A stretch of 64,000 nucleotides of DNA from Isochrysis galbana (GCA_018136815.1 CM030932.1:9701924-9765923); one strand, 5' to 3'. Counted from the stretch's first letter, positions 19,421-30,412 are shown. Translations and numbers: made by a program. Notes: generated by a model from the letters alone, not told the origin.

Positions 19421-19589
19421 TCGTCCCTTGATCTAGTTTCGAATCAGATTTTCCTCATTTATATAACAGAAGATCTTTATTGATTTCCGCTATGGCTATC
19501 CCATGCATCCAAGCGAAGCTTTTGACCGAGAACGAGAGAAAGCAGAGAATTATAACGATAAATGCCGAACGACGAAGAGAAGAGCGAAG

Positions 19590-19952
19590 CCTAACGAGTG
19601 TCGATTCGCGAATGCGACAACACCTCCATATCCATAGCTACGGCGAGCTCGAGCTGCAAGTCCACCGAGCGTGTGGCAAATGTATTTGTCAAGCAAGTTG
19701 TTGTTGCACCCCCAATGCCACGTTCTGCCGCAACTGCTGCAAGAAAGCGTCTAAGTGGTGGAAGCTCTCGCCGATGTCTTTCATCACTTCCCAGCGCGAC
19801 CACCAGCGGATGTTTGAGAACCCTTTCATGGAGCGGCCTGTGATCTCGCGCCAAAGAGTCTTGGCTGCTTGAGTGTGGGAGGCCATGCCAAATGGCAGAG
19901 CATGGGGATGACCGACAGGCAACAGGCCCCCCAAAAGTTTTCCAAAAGGCAA
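19590..19952 (-). pseudogene. hAT transposase fragment
   Basis: The minus strand encodes HTQAAKTLWREITGRSMKGF, then SNIRWWSRWEVMKDIGESFH and LDAFLQQLRQ. The T-x-x-RWWSRWEV-x-x-x-I pattern is the central region of hAT transposases. No catalytic or dimerisation part follows in frame. The 113-bp repeat shared with 11.5 kb lies just beside it (19505-19617). Confidence 0.65.
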
Positions 19953-20365
19953 AAGGGAGTTGGTGCCTAAGAGCGGGGGCCCGAGGCGCCCCCCCGCGCT
20001 GAACTAAATATAACTTGAGTTGAGAACTCGACCGCTCAGGGATGAGGGCGGCTGGGCTAGCGCACGCCGCTCGCCACTCCTTAAGCCCACATGCCCGCGC
20101 CGGGCGCCTAAGTAGCGCGTACCGCCCGAAGGTAATGGCCTCAAGCTCAAGATAGGATGCGGGGGGGGGGGGGGGGGGGATGGAACAACGGGCGTGGCTT
20201 CATTGCAGTAATCCCAAGGCCACGCGCGTTAAGCAAGTTTTTGTCGCTGAGTTTCGCGCGCGAAGGGACGCCTCTAGCCCAAAGAAAGAGAAGCAAGATT
20301 TATGAAGGCTCTCGCGAACCAGGCTCCTACTTCTAGCAATGATTCATTGGAGAAGAATTCTCGCA
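19953..20365. other. Intergenic, no gene seen
   Basis: Contains a G-run (20160-20180) and the probable 3'UTR of the minus-strand isomerase gene. Nothing else recognised. Confidence 0.5.
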
Positions 20366-22403
20366 CTAGTTGGTGTCGAACTTGCCCAGATAGCGTGCGC
20401 TCGCGACAAAGCCGAGATCCATATCTTTTGAAGGCACATGTCCGTCGTCCGCATCTGCCATCACCGCTGCGCACACTACCGCGCCTCCCGCGGGCGACTG
20501 TGCAGCCTGCGGCTTGGAGCACATCACCTTGCCGCCGATGTCGGCAAGAACTGCTTGCGCCCATGACAAGGCGTCGACCTGGAGGCGTGTCTCCTTAGGC
20601 ACGTACACGACGAGAGCAAGCTGGTCGGCGCCCTCAGAAAAAACCATCTTTGCAACGTGCGCCGACCCACCTCCAGGGGCTTTGGCATCTTCAGCCGAGC
20701 GATTCATGGCTGCAAGTGCGAGCAGCATGAGCGAGACGTCTCCTGCAGGGCTCGTGACCGACGTGCTCACAAACTCCACGCCATTTTTTTTGTTTGTAGC
20801 GGCAATCTGAGCTCCGACTTTGACGCCCTCCTCCGTCGCCAATTGAATGAGCCGTTCGCGTTCGCGCTCCTCTTTAGCCGCGGCCGCCTCGTCGAGGCGC
20901 ATCGCCTCTATGCCAGCGGAGAGCAGGCCGCCTTTCGGCGCGTTAAGAGCGGCTGAATTCGTTACAGATGTCCCTCCCATCATCGGCGCGAGACGCCCTG
21001 CCACCTCGGGGTCTGCGTTCATCGCAGCATGAATGAGGGAGCCATTCTTGCCCACTTTGGGGGTCGCCTTGCCCACTTGAAGCGTCTCCTGCAGCCCATC
21101 GCGATAGTAACCTGTACCCTCGTTGCCGGTTCGGAAAACAAAGCCAAGCTTCGGACCCTCAAAGACCGGCGCGAGCACGAACTCATCGCGATAATAGCCT
21201 TGACCCAGCTCTCCCTTGCGGAAGATATACCCAGCCTTGACACCAGCAAAAGGGCGGCCATCAAGGCAAGCGTCGCCCGCGACGAAGAAGGGAGGCTGCG
21301 CAGCAGGCTTCTCCGCGGCGCTGGCAGCGGCGGCGGGGTCGGTCAGTGCGGCGGCATATTCTCTGCGCACGAGCGCGGCCATCATACGGTTTACTTCCCA
21401 CAAGTCGGCGACCGGCTCGCCTGAGTAGGGCTGCGTCTGAAGATAGGGTGGGGGACCATGCTCTGGTTCTGCCCAGATTACGTCTGTGGCGGCCGTGTGC
21501 CGCTGAGCCTGTGCGGCCCATATGGCGCGCCACCAGGATGCGTGCGCCTCAACCTCTGCACTGAACTCGGGCGCTGCCGGCTGGGAAACTTGCGGCCCCT
21601 CCGCGTGACCGACGCGCGCATGGATAAACTCGCAATGTTGCGCCAAAAGCTTGAGCGTTGCCGGCCACCAGTCATCCCGTGGGTCTTTCGGATCGAAGAC
21701 GCGTTCGCAAACACAGCACCAATGAGACAGATCCGCATTGATCTTCAGTTCCGCAAGGTCGGGATTTGAGAGCAGCTCCGCCGTCGAGTAGGGTGAGTAC
21801 AGGAGCCGCTGCCTGCGGCGCAGGGGCAGCAAGCGGACTCTTGAGCGAACACGTGCAACCGTTCGGCGCCTCATGCAGCAGTGGGCGGCCGCGGCCCACT
21901 GGAAGCGCGCCCCCGGGCGGGCATGGAATGGGAGACGCGTGTGGCTCGGCGCGCCTGTGCGTCTCGTGCACGATCGGCACGCCCAGCGCCCGCTCGACCT
22001 TGAGGGCATGCTTGAAGAAGGAGACAGCCTTCTCTCCCGAGCCCCATGAGTCATGGCCCGAATGCGAGTTGATGAGGACGGCGCCAAGAGCCTTGGCTTC
22101 ACTTGCTAGTTTAACGAATGAAGCTAGGTGGTCGTGCAGCTTGTTAGAGCCGCAGTACGTGTACCCTCCCGTGACGGGGTCCAGGTCGCCGCCAGCAGTG
22201 TGGATCTGGCAGATGAGCTGCAGCCCATGCTTCTCGAGGAGCTGGGTGAAGCGGCTCGCATCCTTACGCCAGGTGAGCGTGATTGCCTCAACAGCCTCGA
22301 ACCCCTCCGCCTTAATCCGACTGAACAGCCCGTCCCATGCCCCAGGGTCTTCTGCTTCGGCGACGCCCCATAGGCTCTTGGCAAGCGACAGCGTTGGCGC
22401 CAT
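20366..22403 (-). CDS. Sugar-phosphate isomerase/epimerase fused to a novel repeat-bearing tail
   Basis: 631 aa from two exons, 22403-21955 and 21812-20366, phase 2. The N-terminal ~300 residues form a xylose isomerase-like TIM barrel (AP-endonuclease-2 superfamily). Candidate metal ligands follow in order: Glu of VPIVHETHR, Asp/His of NADLSHW, His of FIHARVGH, and Glu of WAEPEHGPPPY. The only splice model that restores the VHETHRQRLLYSPYS stretch uses a GC donor (GCGCGC...GCAG, 142 nt). About residues 340-390 contain two copies of a G-(Y/F)-x-F-R-x-G-x-x-G-x-GYYRD motif I cannot assign to a named domain. A Glu/Arg-rich helix follows (EERERERLIQ), then a ~110-residue globular-looking end. The barrel is solid; substrate and tail function are unknown. 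Confidence 0.75.
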
Positions 22404-22495
22404 TCGGCGGCCGGCCGGGAGCCAGGGAGTCTTTACGGTTACTGGTTACTCCCTATGATGCACGTGAAAATCCGAGGAGCCGACGAAAACATAGA

Positions 22496-22546
22496 GAGAA
22501 CACCTGCCGCCGATGCTCTGGTTGAGCATTGGCGGCAGGTGTTCTC
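22496..22546. repeat. 23-bp near-perfect hairpin upstream of the isomerase gene
   Basis: The arms at 22496-22518 and 22524-22546 pair over 23 positions with one G.T wobble and a 5-nt loop (TGGTT). It lies about 95 bp upstream of the isomerase ATG, so it is in its promoter or 5'UTR. The size resembles a small-RNA precursor or a short palindromic insertion. Confidence 0.85.
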
Positions 22547-22854
22547 CCTGCCTCACAGCGTCGAAATACGAGTCGGGAACCTGACGTTTGGGGCGGCAAA
22601 GGAATTGTATGTAGGTATGGGCCTGGTCGATCTGCGCCAGAGCGGGCGCGATCGGCAGCGCACTTGTCCCGCCAGCGGCCAGCAAATTTTTGTCGACCAG
22701 CGAGCAGCATCGAGCGCCATGGCGTCCTGGTGCTCCAGCTCCTCGTCAATCGCGAGCCCGGGCGAATCCTGCGGGGCGAGGGTCGGGACAGTCAAGGAGC
22801 ATCCTGTGACAGCCGAATGAGCCGTGTGCGAGCTGTGTGTGGTGCGTATGTGCA

Positions 22855-23196
22855 TGCGCGGACGTCATCGCTGGGGCACCAGGGTTTGAAATTTGCTTTA
22901 TAGGCAATATGGGGCGTCGGACCCCTAATTTAAGAGGTGTGTAGGCACCTTTTAGACTAAAGAAACACATCTCTCAGTGGGAGCGACGTCTAGTTCGGCT
23001 CGTGTGAGCCGCCAGAGCGTGTGCAAGGGGGGGGGTCCGACGGGACTTCGCACCGTCTTTTCGGACGAGGATTCTGAAAAGGCGGGGAGACCCTCCGAGG
23101 CGCTTTCGCCGGGGCTTTCCGCTCACGGTCAAAAATGTCGACCCCCCCCAATATTAGTACTTAAAAAGCCCTGTTTGACCGCCCTATCTCCTGGGA
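22855..23196 (+). repeat. ~340-bp repeat of unknown class, copy 1
   Basis: Runs from ATGCGCGGACGTCATCGCTG to GTTTGACCGCCCTA. Its reverse complement is nearly identical to 43574-43912. It includes a G-run and a C-run. One end (TAGGGCGGTCAAACAG in the other orientation) also occurs at about 38080-38093 without the rest. No ORF, no A-tail and no obvious inverted termini. Confidence 0.85.
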
Positions 23197-23352
23197 GTGT
23201 AAGGCTAGATGTCTCCCCTAGGACTGATCTCGTTTGTAGTGGTCTGCGCCAGCGCTGCGGCGGCAAGTGCAAGTCGTGTGCCGATATGCGATATGTATTC
23301 GATGCATTACGATCCCAAGGCATCCAAAGCCCGAGCAAGATCCCACTGGAGA

Positions 23353-24254
23353 TCACATGATCACATGCACTCCCCCACTAGGTGCTTCCCCCTCATCCTC
23401 TTCCTCCCCAGACTCAGACTCAGATTCAGACTCAGACTTGGACTCAGACGCCTCAGACTCCGCCAACGAGCGGGCACACGTACGTTTACAACCTCGCTCA
23501 TCACACTCATCCTCGGGCGGATCCCACAAGACTCTCACAACACACTCCCACGATCCAACTTCAGCGACAAGGTCGTCGAAAGCAGGCAAGAGCTTGTCCT
23601 TCTTGCCGTCTTGCGGCTTAAAAGCAACGCCGCCCACCTTGATCTCATTGAGGAATGAGAGCAGCTCGCGCTTCTGCAACCGCGCCGCATCTCCGTCGGC
23701 CGCCCGGCGCCATACTGTCGCCCGTCGCCCATGCGCGTGCAGCCAGCCGCCAAGCTCTCTTTCAGCGCGTCCAGATCGTAGCCAAGTAGCTCACCCAAGC
23801 TCTCGCCGTCCACCGACGCCGGCGCCGGCGCTGACGCATCCGCATCGTCCCGCCCTCGCTCTGCGTCTCGTTCCCCGGGCCGGGGTGGCAGAGGAACGAC
23901 GCCACGACGCAGGCGGTCGATGGCCTCATCCCCGATGTGCTTCTCCCAATAAAGGAACCGCTGCCGATCCACTCCAAACTCCTTGGCCCACTGGGCCTTC
24001 GTCGTGAGTATGGAGTGATCGGCGCGTGGGTGGTACCAGTGCGCAATGGCATCCAGGGCCCGCTTCTTCGTATCCTGTGACGGTGGGGCGCGCCCACCGT
24101 CCATATATGATGCCTGGGCGCCTGCCCGTCGCCGGGGACGCCCGCCGCGCGCGCTCCCAGCCTCCTCCTCCTCTGGAAGGACGCTTTCGTCGACGCCGCA
24201 CACCAGCGCGCGCGCCAGGTCCGGCGACTCAGCGGGCGCGCCCGGGGATGCCAT
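23353..24254 (-). CDS. Unknown protein with HTH-like N-terminus and acidic tail; frame break
   Basis: From 24254 the minus strand encodes a protein whose region KKRALDAIAHWYHPRADHSI, then TTKAQWAKEFGVDRQRFLYW resembles a helix-turn-helix of the kind found before transposase or CENP-B-like domains. Near 23690 the frame ends in improbable sequence, while the +1 neighbour frame continues sensibly from DGDAARLQKRELLSFLNE through a Trp/Cys-containing block (VGSWECVVRVLWDPPEDECD) to an (ES)n acidic run, ending at 23353. No intron with matching phase explains it, so a 1-nt indel (real or assembly) is likely. Function unknown. Confidence 0.45.
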
Positions 24255-24664
24255 GGCGGTGGAGCGGCCGGAGGGGGATGCCCTGGCCCTACGGTGGGTC
24301 GCCTGGCACGCTGGGTAGCCTGGGCTCCAAGCTATGGCCCCGAAGTACAGCGGTGCCAGGCGTTACGCGCGCGCCAGGAGTTGCCTGTACACGGAGTACC
24401 ATGAAAAATTAAAAAAGGTTGCGCCGCCTCTCCACCCGCTGCATCCTGCCGTTCCGCCCCTTCTTCCTTCCTGCGATCTAGCCCCTCTCTTCACACCGCT
24501 ACCCTTCCCTCTCAGCCGCAGTCAGGCCACACTGCGCGGGACAGAGGAGAGCACGCACAGGGAGAGTGAGAGTACAAGGCAATGGATGCACGGAGGGAGG
24601 GAGTAGGCACGAACGAGCTAGAAAAAGGAGAGGGGGAGCTGTGTTCTTTAGTGTATGAGAGCCA

Positions 24665-24990
24665 GAGCAGATGAGAGCGAGAGAGGTGAAGAATATGGGG
24701 GGGGGGGGGGGGGAGAGGAGAGAGAGAGAGAGCGAGCGAGATAGAGCGAGAGCGAGACCGAGAAAGAGAGAGAGACAGAGAGGTAGAGAGAGAGAGAGAG
24801 AGAGTCAGAGAGAGAGGCAGAGAGAGAGACGGAGAGAGAGACAGAGAGAGAGGAGAAGAGAGAGAGAGAGGAGAGAGGGAGGGAGGGAGGGAGGAAGGGA
24901 GGGAGAGGGAAAGGGAGAGAGAAGAGGGAGAGGGAGAGAGAGGGAGAGAGAGGAAGAGAGGGGCGGAGAGAGAGAGAATCTCCTGCGGCA
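24665..24990. repeat. Imperfect (GA)n tract with G-run
   Basis: About 300 bp of GAGA/GGGA with a G15-17 start (24696-24712), some 380 bp upstream of the ankyrin/U-box gene start. Confidence 0.9.
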
Positions 24991-25358
24991 GCCCCTTCTT
25001 CCTGTGTTCGGACCGTCTCGCTCCCCGCCCGGCGTCCCCCTCCCTTCTCAAGTTTGAATCCATGTATATTTGAGAGTAAGTAGATAGATGTTGGCGTTGC
25101 CTGCCGCCCCCCTCCGCCTTCCCCCGCCTTCCCCTTCTCCTCGCCCCCCCCCCCCCCCCTTCACCCCGGTTGGCGCGGTGGGCACCTCGGATGCTCTGAG
25201 TGGGAGGGAGAGGGGTGGTGGGAAGAAGACAGAGAGAGCCGGGTGTGTGGGGGTGAGGGGCACGAGGAGGTGGGAGGGGTGGGGGGGGGGAGAGGGAAGG
25301 GCGGGGTTGGGCGGAGCGGGGCTCAGAGGGAGGGAGGGAGGAAGAGGGGGAGGAGGGG

Positions 25359-27635
25359 TTGGGGACGAGGGGTGCGATGGGCTCTGACGAGCTGTGGCTG
25401 TGGGACGCCGAGGCCCGCTGCGCCCACGAGGAGGACGAGGAGGACGAGGAGCATAAGGAATCCGCGCCCTCGTCCTCCTCCTCGCTCCCATGGAGCGCGC
25501 TCAGCGCTGAGGAATCCGCGTCGCTCGAGCGGTACCTCGCCGAGGGCGGAGACCCCAATGTAAGAGATGCCAAGGGGCGGACGCTGCTAATGGTGGCGGC
25601 TTCGCTGGGCAACGTGGAGGCGGTGCGCGCAGTGCTCAGATATGGTGCGGACCTCGAGCTCCGCCAGCAGCAGGGCGTCACTACCCTCATGTTTGCCGCG
25701 ATGGCGGGCAACGCGAACGTCGTGCACGCGCTCCTCACGGCCGGGGCGAACGTGCTCGAAAGAGACCGGCGTGGACTCACTGCGCACGACTATGCCTCGC
25801 TCAAGGGCAACTACTTTATCTCGTGCCTCTTACTCCAACACTCCATCCGCAATACCCACCCGCACTCCTCCTCTTCGAACGAGGGCTCGAGGTCTTCGGT
25901 CGCAAAGGAGGAATCGCTCTTGTCCGCGCGGCCCGATTTGGAGCTCACGGGCAGCAAGGAGAACGTCAGCGTTGAGAAGCTTCGCGCCGGATCGAGCGAG
26001 CAGCACGCGTCGGCGTCTTCTATGCGAATCCCGCAGTCTGCTAACCTCTCGAGAGCCGCCGATCTGAGCACCCTCTCGGATGGTGCCCCAACCGGTAGCC
26101 TCGCACGTGAGCCAGACGTGCCAAGGCTACCAGCGCACATGGTCGAGATGGTGCAAAAGGCCGACAAGGCGGCCATCTGTGCGTATTTGGACGGAGGGGG
26201 TGATGTGAATGCTGTGGACGATGAGCTGTCAGGGACAATGCTCATGTGTGCCGCATCAGCGGGCCATACGGAGCTCACGGCCACTCTGCTCGAGGCAAAG
26301 GCCAACGTGGACATACGAGATGGCAACGGGTGCACCGCGCTTGCCACCGCCTGCTTTTCTCAACAGCAAGATACGGTACGGCTACTTCTGGAGGCCAATG
26401 CGAACGTAGACAACCAAGATCTACTTGGATTGACGGCTCTCATGGTTGCCGCCCTGTCCGGCGCCACGTCCATTATTGTACTGCTCCTCTCAGCTGGGGC
26501 GACACCAAGCCTGCGTGACCGCGCCGGCCGGACGGCGTACGACTATGCACAGATCAATGGTCACACGGCCGCTCGGAAAATGCTGCGCGCGCATCGCCTC
26601 GGCCGGCTGACCAAGGAGCAGCGGCCTGCGCGCATGACTGAGGCTGAGGAGCAAAAGGCGAACGCCGCCATGCAGCAGCTGCTCGCCGAAGAGGCCGCAA
26701 AGGCGAGCGCCGATGCTCAGCGCGCAGCACGTAAACAGAGCAAGTCGCGGAAAAACCGCAAGGAGCGGAAGCACGCTGTGGTTGTGGACACGAACAGCTC
26801 CCACGGGACACCGGACCCGGACCTGGACGTCTCCACAGATGTTGGGACCAATGCCTCGCTTGATGGAGAGTTTGCGCGCCCACCGAGCTCGCTCCTACCG
26901 ATACCACTCGGAGGCTCGCCCGCTGCGGCGCTGGCTGTGTGTGAGTTGCAGCTTGGCGCCATGCCAGCCTCGACACCATCGAAGGGTCTAGCCACCTGTA
27001 AAGCAGCTTGTGGCGAGGAAATGCCAATGTTTCACATGTTGCGTGATGTGCGGCTGCAGAGAAGTGGTGCTGGCGGCGGCTCACACGGAGCCGCTCTTCT
27101 AGGTGGCGACAGCGTGGGAAGTAGCACGTACGGCACCTTCGGGCAGCTTTGGGGAGGTTACGACACGACCGCTCACTCCTCCATGGAGTATGCGACTCAC
27201 GATACCTCACGAAGCGCATGGCCTAGTGTTACCCACACCGAAGCGGATGAAGACGCCTCTGTCGCATCGCTCGCCGCGTCCGTGGCTTGCTCTGCCCTCG
27301 ACGAGCAGAGCGTGGGAGGCGAGGACACTCCCAGCGCGCTGATCTGCCCACTCACTGGAGAGCTGATGCGAGACCCGGTGGCGACAGTCGACGGGCAGGT
27401 CTATGACCGTCAAGCCATCGAAACTTGGCTCGAGACGCACGACACGTCACCGCTCACGGGAGAGGTCTTGCCTATGAAGGTGTTGGTGCCCTCCTTGCCT
27501 TTGCGCGCCATGCTGAGCGAGATGAACGAACGGCGCAAGCTGAGGAAGGCGAACTCGCAAGCCGTGGCGAGAAGTCGGTCCCAGCACGCCATGCGAACTT
27601 GGGGAATGGGGAGCCCACGACTGACACGTCCTTGA
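25359..27635 (+). CDS. Ankyrin-repeat U-box E3 ubiquitin ligase
   Basis: 758 aa in a single exon. An acidic N-terminus is followed by ankyrin repeats at about 53-165 (GRTLLMVAASLGNVEAVRAV, GVTTLMFAAMAGNANVVHAL, GLTAHDYASLKG) and a second set at about 266-410 (SGTMLMCAASAGH, GCTALATACFSQQ, LGLTALMVAALSG, GRTAYDYAQINGH). Next is a basic helical stretch (RKQSKSRKNRKERKH, about 455-475), a ~150-residue low-complexity linker, and a C-terminal U-box at about 655-730 (LICPLTGELMRDPVATVDGQ, then YDRQAIETWLETH and SPLTGE). The U-box recruits an E2; the ankyrins presumably select the substrate. The second in-frame Met at 25377 is an alternative start. Confidence 0.9.
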   Translation: MGTRGAMGSDELWLWDAEARCAHEEDEEDEEHKESAPSSSSSLPWSALSAEESASLERYLAEGGDPNVRDAKGRTLLMVAASLGNVEAVRAVLRYGADLELRQQQGVTTLMFAAMAGNANVVHALLTAGANVLERDRRGLTAHDYASLKGNYFISCLLLQHSIRNTHPHSSSSNEGSRSSVAKEESLLSARPDLELTGSKENVSVEKLRAGSSEQHASASSMRIPQSANLSRAADLSTLSDGAPTGSLAREPDVPRLPAHMVEMVQKADKAAICAYLDGGGDVNAVDDELSGTMLMCAASAGHTELTATLLEAKANVDIRDGNGCTALATACFSQQQDTVRLLLEANANVDNQDLLGLTALMVAALSGATSIIVLLLSAGATPSLRDRAGRTAYDYAQINGHTAARKMLRAHRLGRLTKEQRPARMTEAEEQKANAAMQQLLAEEAAKASADAQRAARKQSKSRKNRKERKHAVVVDTNSSHGTPDPDLDVSTDVGTNASLDGEFARPPSSLLPIPLGGSPAAALAVCELQLGAMPASTPSKGLATCKAACGEEMPMFHMLRDVRLQRSGAGGGSHGAALLGGDSVGSSTYGTFGQLWGGYDTTAHSSMEYATHDTSRSAWPSVTHTEADEDASVASLAASVACSALDEQSVGGEDTPSALICPLTGELMRDPVATVDGQVYDRQAIETWLETHDTSPLTGEVLPMKVLVPSLPLRAMLSEMNERRKLRKANSQAVARSRSQHAMRTWGMGSPRLTRP

Positions 27636-27888
27636 GTGTGAGCACAAACCAGCAGTTGCATGCTACCAAACCACGACAGATTGCCCTCTCGATCACTTGC
27701 TTGGATGCTTGTTTTGCATGATGCCACTAGGAACCGCCTCCAACCTGTTGCTTGCATGGTATGATGCTTTGCAAGCTGTTTCGGCGCTTAAGGTGGTTCC
27801 TTAGGATTTAGGAAGAGGTGGGAAATCGGCAGGTGGGCGGCGGGGCGCGCGCTCTCCAGCGAGGAGCTCTCCCTCTCCAAGGGAGGCC

Positions 27889-28390
27889 GTGGCGATGTAT
27901 GGGATGCCTACCCTCGACGACCCGCTGGGCACCATTCCAGTGGAGTTAGGTGGGCTCCCCAGCGCGGGTTCTGCGGCCCCCGAGCATGCCGCGCCGCCTC
28001 TGTACATGGTGCGAGTGAAGCGTGGCGACCTGCCCACACCGTCTGCGCTTCTGTGCCCGGTGTGCGACCCACCCGACGATGACGAGGCAGCCGCTGTCGT
28101 GGCAGAGGCAGTGGCAGCTGGGGGGGGTGGCAATGTGCACAGAGCAGTGGCTCCAGGGAGTGAGGCTGGACGCGGACGGACAACAGTGGCTGTGTTGGGT
28201 GGAGCGGCCGTACTCAGGCCCAGGGTTCGAGGACGAAGTGGGCAAGAATTTCAGGTGGTGCACACGCCTGGGCTGTGTCAGGGCACTCTCTCACACCCAG
28301 ATTGGCCAGAGGTCTAAGCTGCCGCGCTGTGTGGAGCGTAAAATTGAGGAGTTGCATGGCGAGTCTGTCGTCAGCTTCTCCGAGCAATAA
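27889..28390 (+). CDS. Unknown Cys-rich protein, probably frame-broken or spliced
   Basis: Two overlapping plus-strand frames look coding in turn. 27889-28130 reads LYMVRVKRGDLPTPSALLCPVCDPP, and 28100-28390 reads MCTEQWLQGVRLDADGQQWL then CWVERPYSGPGF, FRWCTRLGC and LPRCVERKIEELHG. The end (GC...LPRCVxxKIxxLHG) resembles the small zinc-binding, P2X7-ballast-like domain seen in many unannotated eukaryotic and transposon proteins. A shift or short intron near 28110 would join them. Low certainty. Confidence 0.3.
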
Positions 28391-28497
28391 GGGGGTGTTA
28401 GAGGTGTGCATAAGGCAGTAGGAATGGGTGCCTCTACTTGTGCATGTGTGTGCTGCAAGTCACGTCATGGGAAGTAATCATACTCCTAGTAAATTTC

Positions 28498-28631
28498 CAC
28501 CGTCTCAGATTTTGTAAATTTTCCGCACATTGGCCCGTTTGGTAGCCGACTTCTGAGAGTACTCCTCTCCACCCCGCTTTGAGTGGGAGAAGGGGCACAT
28601 CTTGTGGTTAAGTGGAGTTTCTGAGACGGTG
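28498..28631. mobile_element. Small MITE-like element with 12-bp perfect inverted ends
   Basis: 134 bp bounded by CACCGTCTCAGA and TCTGAGACGGTG. No clear target-site duplication, so the superfamily is not assigned. Confidence 0.5.
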
Positions 28632-28654
28632 CTGGATCTCCTCAACAAGTCTCA

Positions 28655-30295
28655 TTGTTGCGGGTAGGGGGGGTTGCCCGTCCCCCTCGCACGTCCCCGT
28701 TCATTAGGTTCCCTTCGCGTGACTCCCGCTCCCCGCCGCCTCGCCCCAGTCCCCCCCTCTTTGCATCGCGTCCCCTTTCCCGCCATCGGCTTTCCCCCGC
28801 GCCCCCCTTTCCTTGTTGTCACGCTCCGACGCCCCTTCCCCGCGTCGGCCCACTGGGCCCGCCCCCTCTCTCTCTCCTTCCCCCGTTCTCTCCCCGAGTG
28901 TCTCCTTGAGTTTCCGGCCCCGTTTCATCCCTCTCTCTTCCCGCGTCTTTTCCCTTCCCGGTGTTTACTTTTCCCCGTGAGTGTCCTCTCCCTTGTTCTT
29001 TGTTCTCGTCGCCAGCGCCACCGCTCGAGCGCTCCCGTGCCCTTCTGGTCTGCTCGTGCCCCCTGTGCTCGTCCCGCTCGTCTCCATGCCGTTCGAGACC
29101 GAACCCTCGGTCTCGCCTTCATCCGCGCGTGCCTCCCTCACCCGTGTCACCCCATCCTCCGCTCCCTCTTCCGTCTGTACTTCACATGTTACTACCATCC
29201 ACAGCCCATCCACACCATCACACACAGCAGCCACAGCCTCTCATCACTCCGCACAACCACATGGTAGCGGAGGCGTGCCGCCCACGCCTTCCCACCCAAC
29301 ACCGCCCTCCCACGTCCCTGCCGCCGATGCCCCCGATCTGCCAACATTCGACCAGCCCATGACTTCTCACACCACCCAGCAGCATCAACACCCACAGTCC
29401 AGTCATCCACATTACCCAGCTCCCCCCACTGCCACGCCAGCTCAGCCCCTGTTCTACTCCCCCTTCCCGCACCTCGCCACGCCCTCCTTCCCTCTCGCCC
29501 GCCCAGCGGGCCGCCGTCGACTCCAGCGTCCCGCGCGCCATCTCGCAGACCAGGCACGCCCCCGTCCGCAGCACCCCTGTCCGCCACCTTTCCACGAAGC
29601 CCGCCGCCCTCTTCATCTGCGACGGCTTCGGCCCCCACTCCGCGCCCTCCCCCACCGATGGCGCCACGTACCATTTCGAAGCCGTCGACGAGTTCACCTC
29701 CTTCGCCTTCCTCTCACCCGGTCGCTCGCACACCCTTTGACGCTGCCTTGCGCTCCGCGTTACGTCGCCGCTTTTGCTGTGCTGAGGCTTCGCGGAGCAG
29801 CAAGCAGGTGGATGGTCCGCTCACGATCGCCCACATCGACGACGTCGTCCGGATGGTCAAGGATCGCCTGGGGTCGTCGAAGGCAGGCCTCCGGACAAGA
29901 GCAACAAACCGTCGGCCGCTAATCCCGGAGGCAGCCGCGGCTCCGATAATCGAAATAATCGCAATGGAGATCGTTCCCATCAGAGGCGCACAGACCACAC
30001 CAGGGAGCCGCCTCCCAAATTGGAGGGTGGACTTCCACCTCTCGACGCTCCGCCATCGCAAAAGACCTCAACGCGCCAATTCCCAGCGCAAACGAATGTG
30101 TGAAAATCGCTCCAAAAACTCGCGTCTATCGCAGAGCAAGCGCTCCGGACGCTCGGCGCGAAATGGGTCACAGAGCGCGAACGCGTTCGAATCTTGCGAT
30201 TCTCGGCGACAGTCAAACGCAGCAACGCAGCGCTGGGACAGTGCCGAGGCGATGGGCAGCGTGCCAGCGCCAGTAGAGCTCACCTAGAAAAGCAG
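28655..30295 (+). other. Pro/His/Ser-rich open frames, possible degenerate Gag-like region
   Basis: 28655-28960 is C-rich simple sequence. 28981-29922 is open but compositionally biased. At 29860-30090 the third frame reads PDKSNKPSAANPGGSRGSDN, then RNNRNGDRSHQRRTDHTREP, like the disordered tail of a retrotransposon Gag. After a stop it continues with SLQKLASIAEQALRTLGAKW. No zinc knuckle, protease or polymerase follows. It is directly followed by the hAT element at 30413. Confidence 0.25.
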
Positions 30296-30412
30296 ATGGG
30301 CAGAGCAGCTGTCCTCGTCGGCGCGCGCGAACTTCCGCCTTTACGGCGGGTGCACCATAGCACCATAGCCCGATAGTTCTGCCCATGTGGAGCGCTGGAA
30401 GACATCGTCGGG

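Noticed and set aside
23680..23730. A 42-nt intron (GTATGG...GCAG) to explain the frame break in the HTH-like protein
   Set aside because: The phases on the two sides do not match, so it does not restore the frame.
24512..25780. 422-aa minus-strand ORF opposite the ankyrin/U-box gene
   Set aside because: Ser/Leu/Pro composition from the GA tract and the antisense of a clear coding exon.
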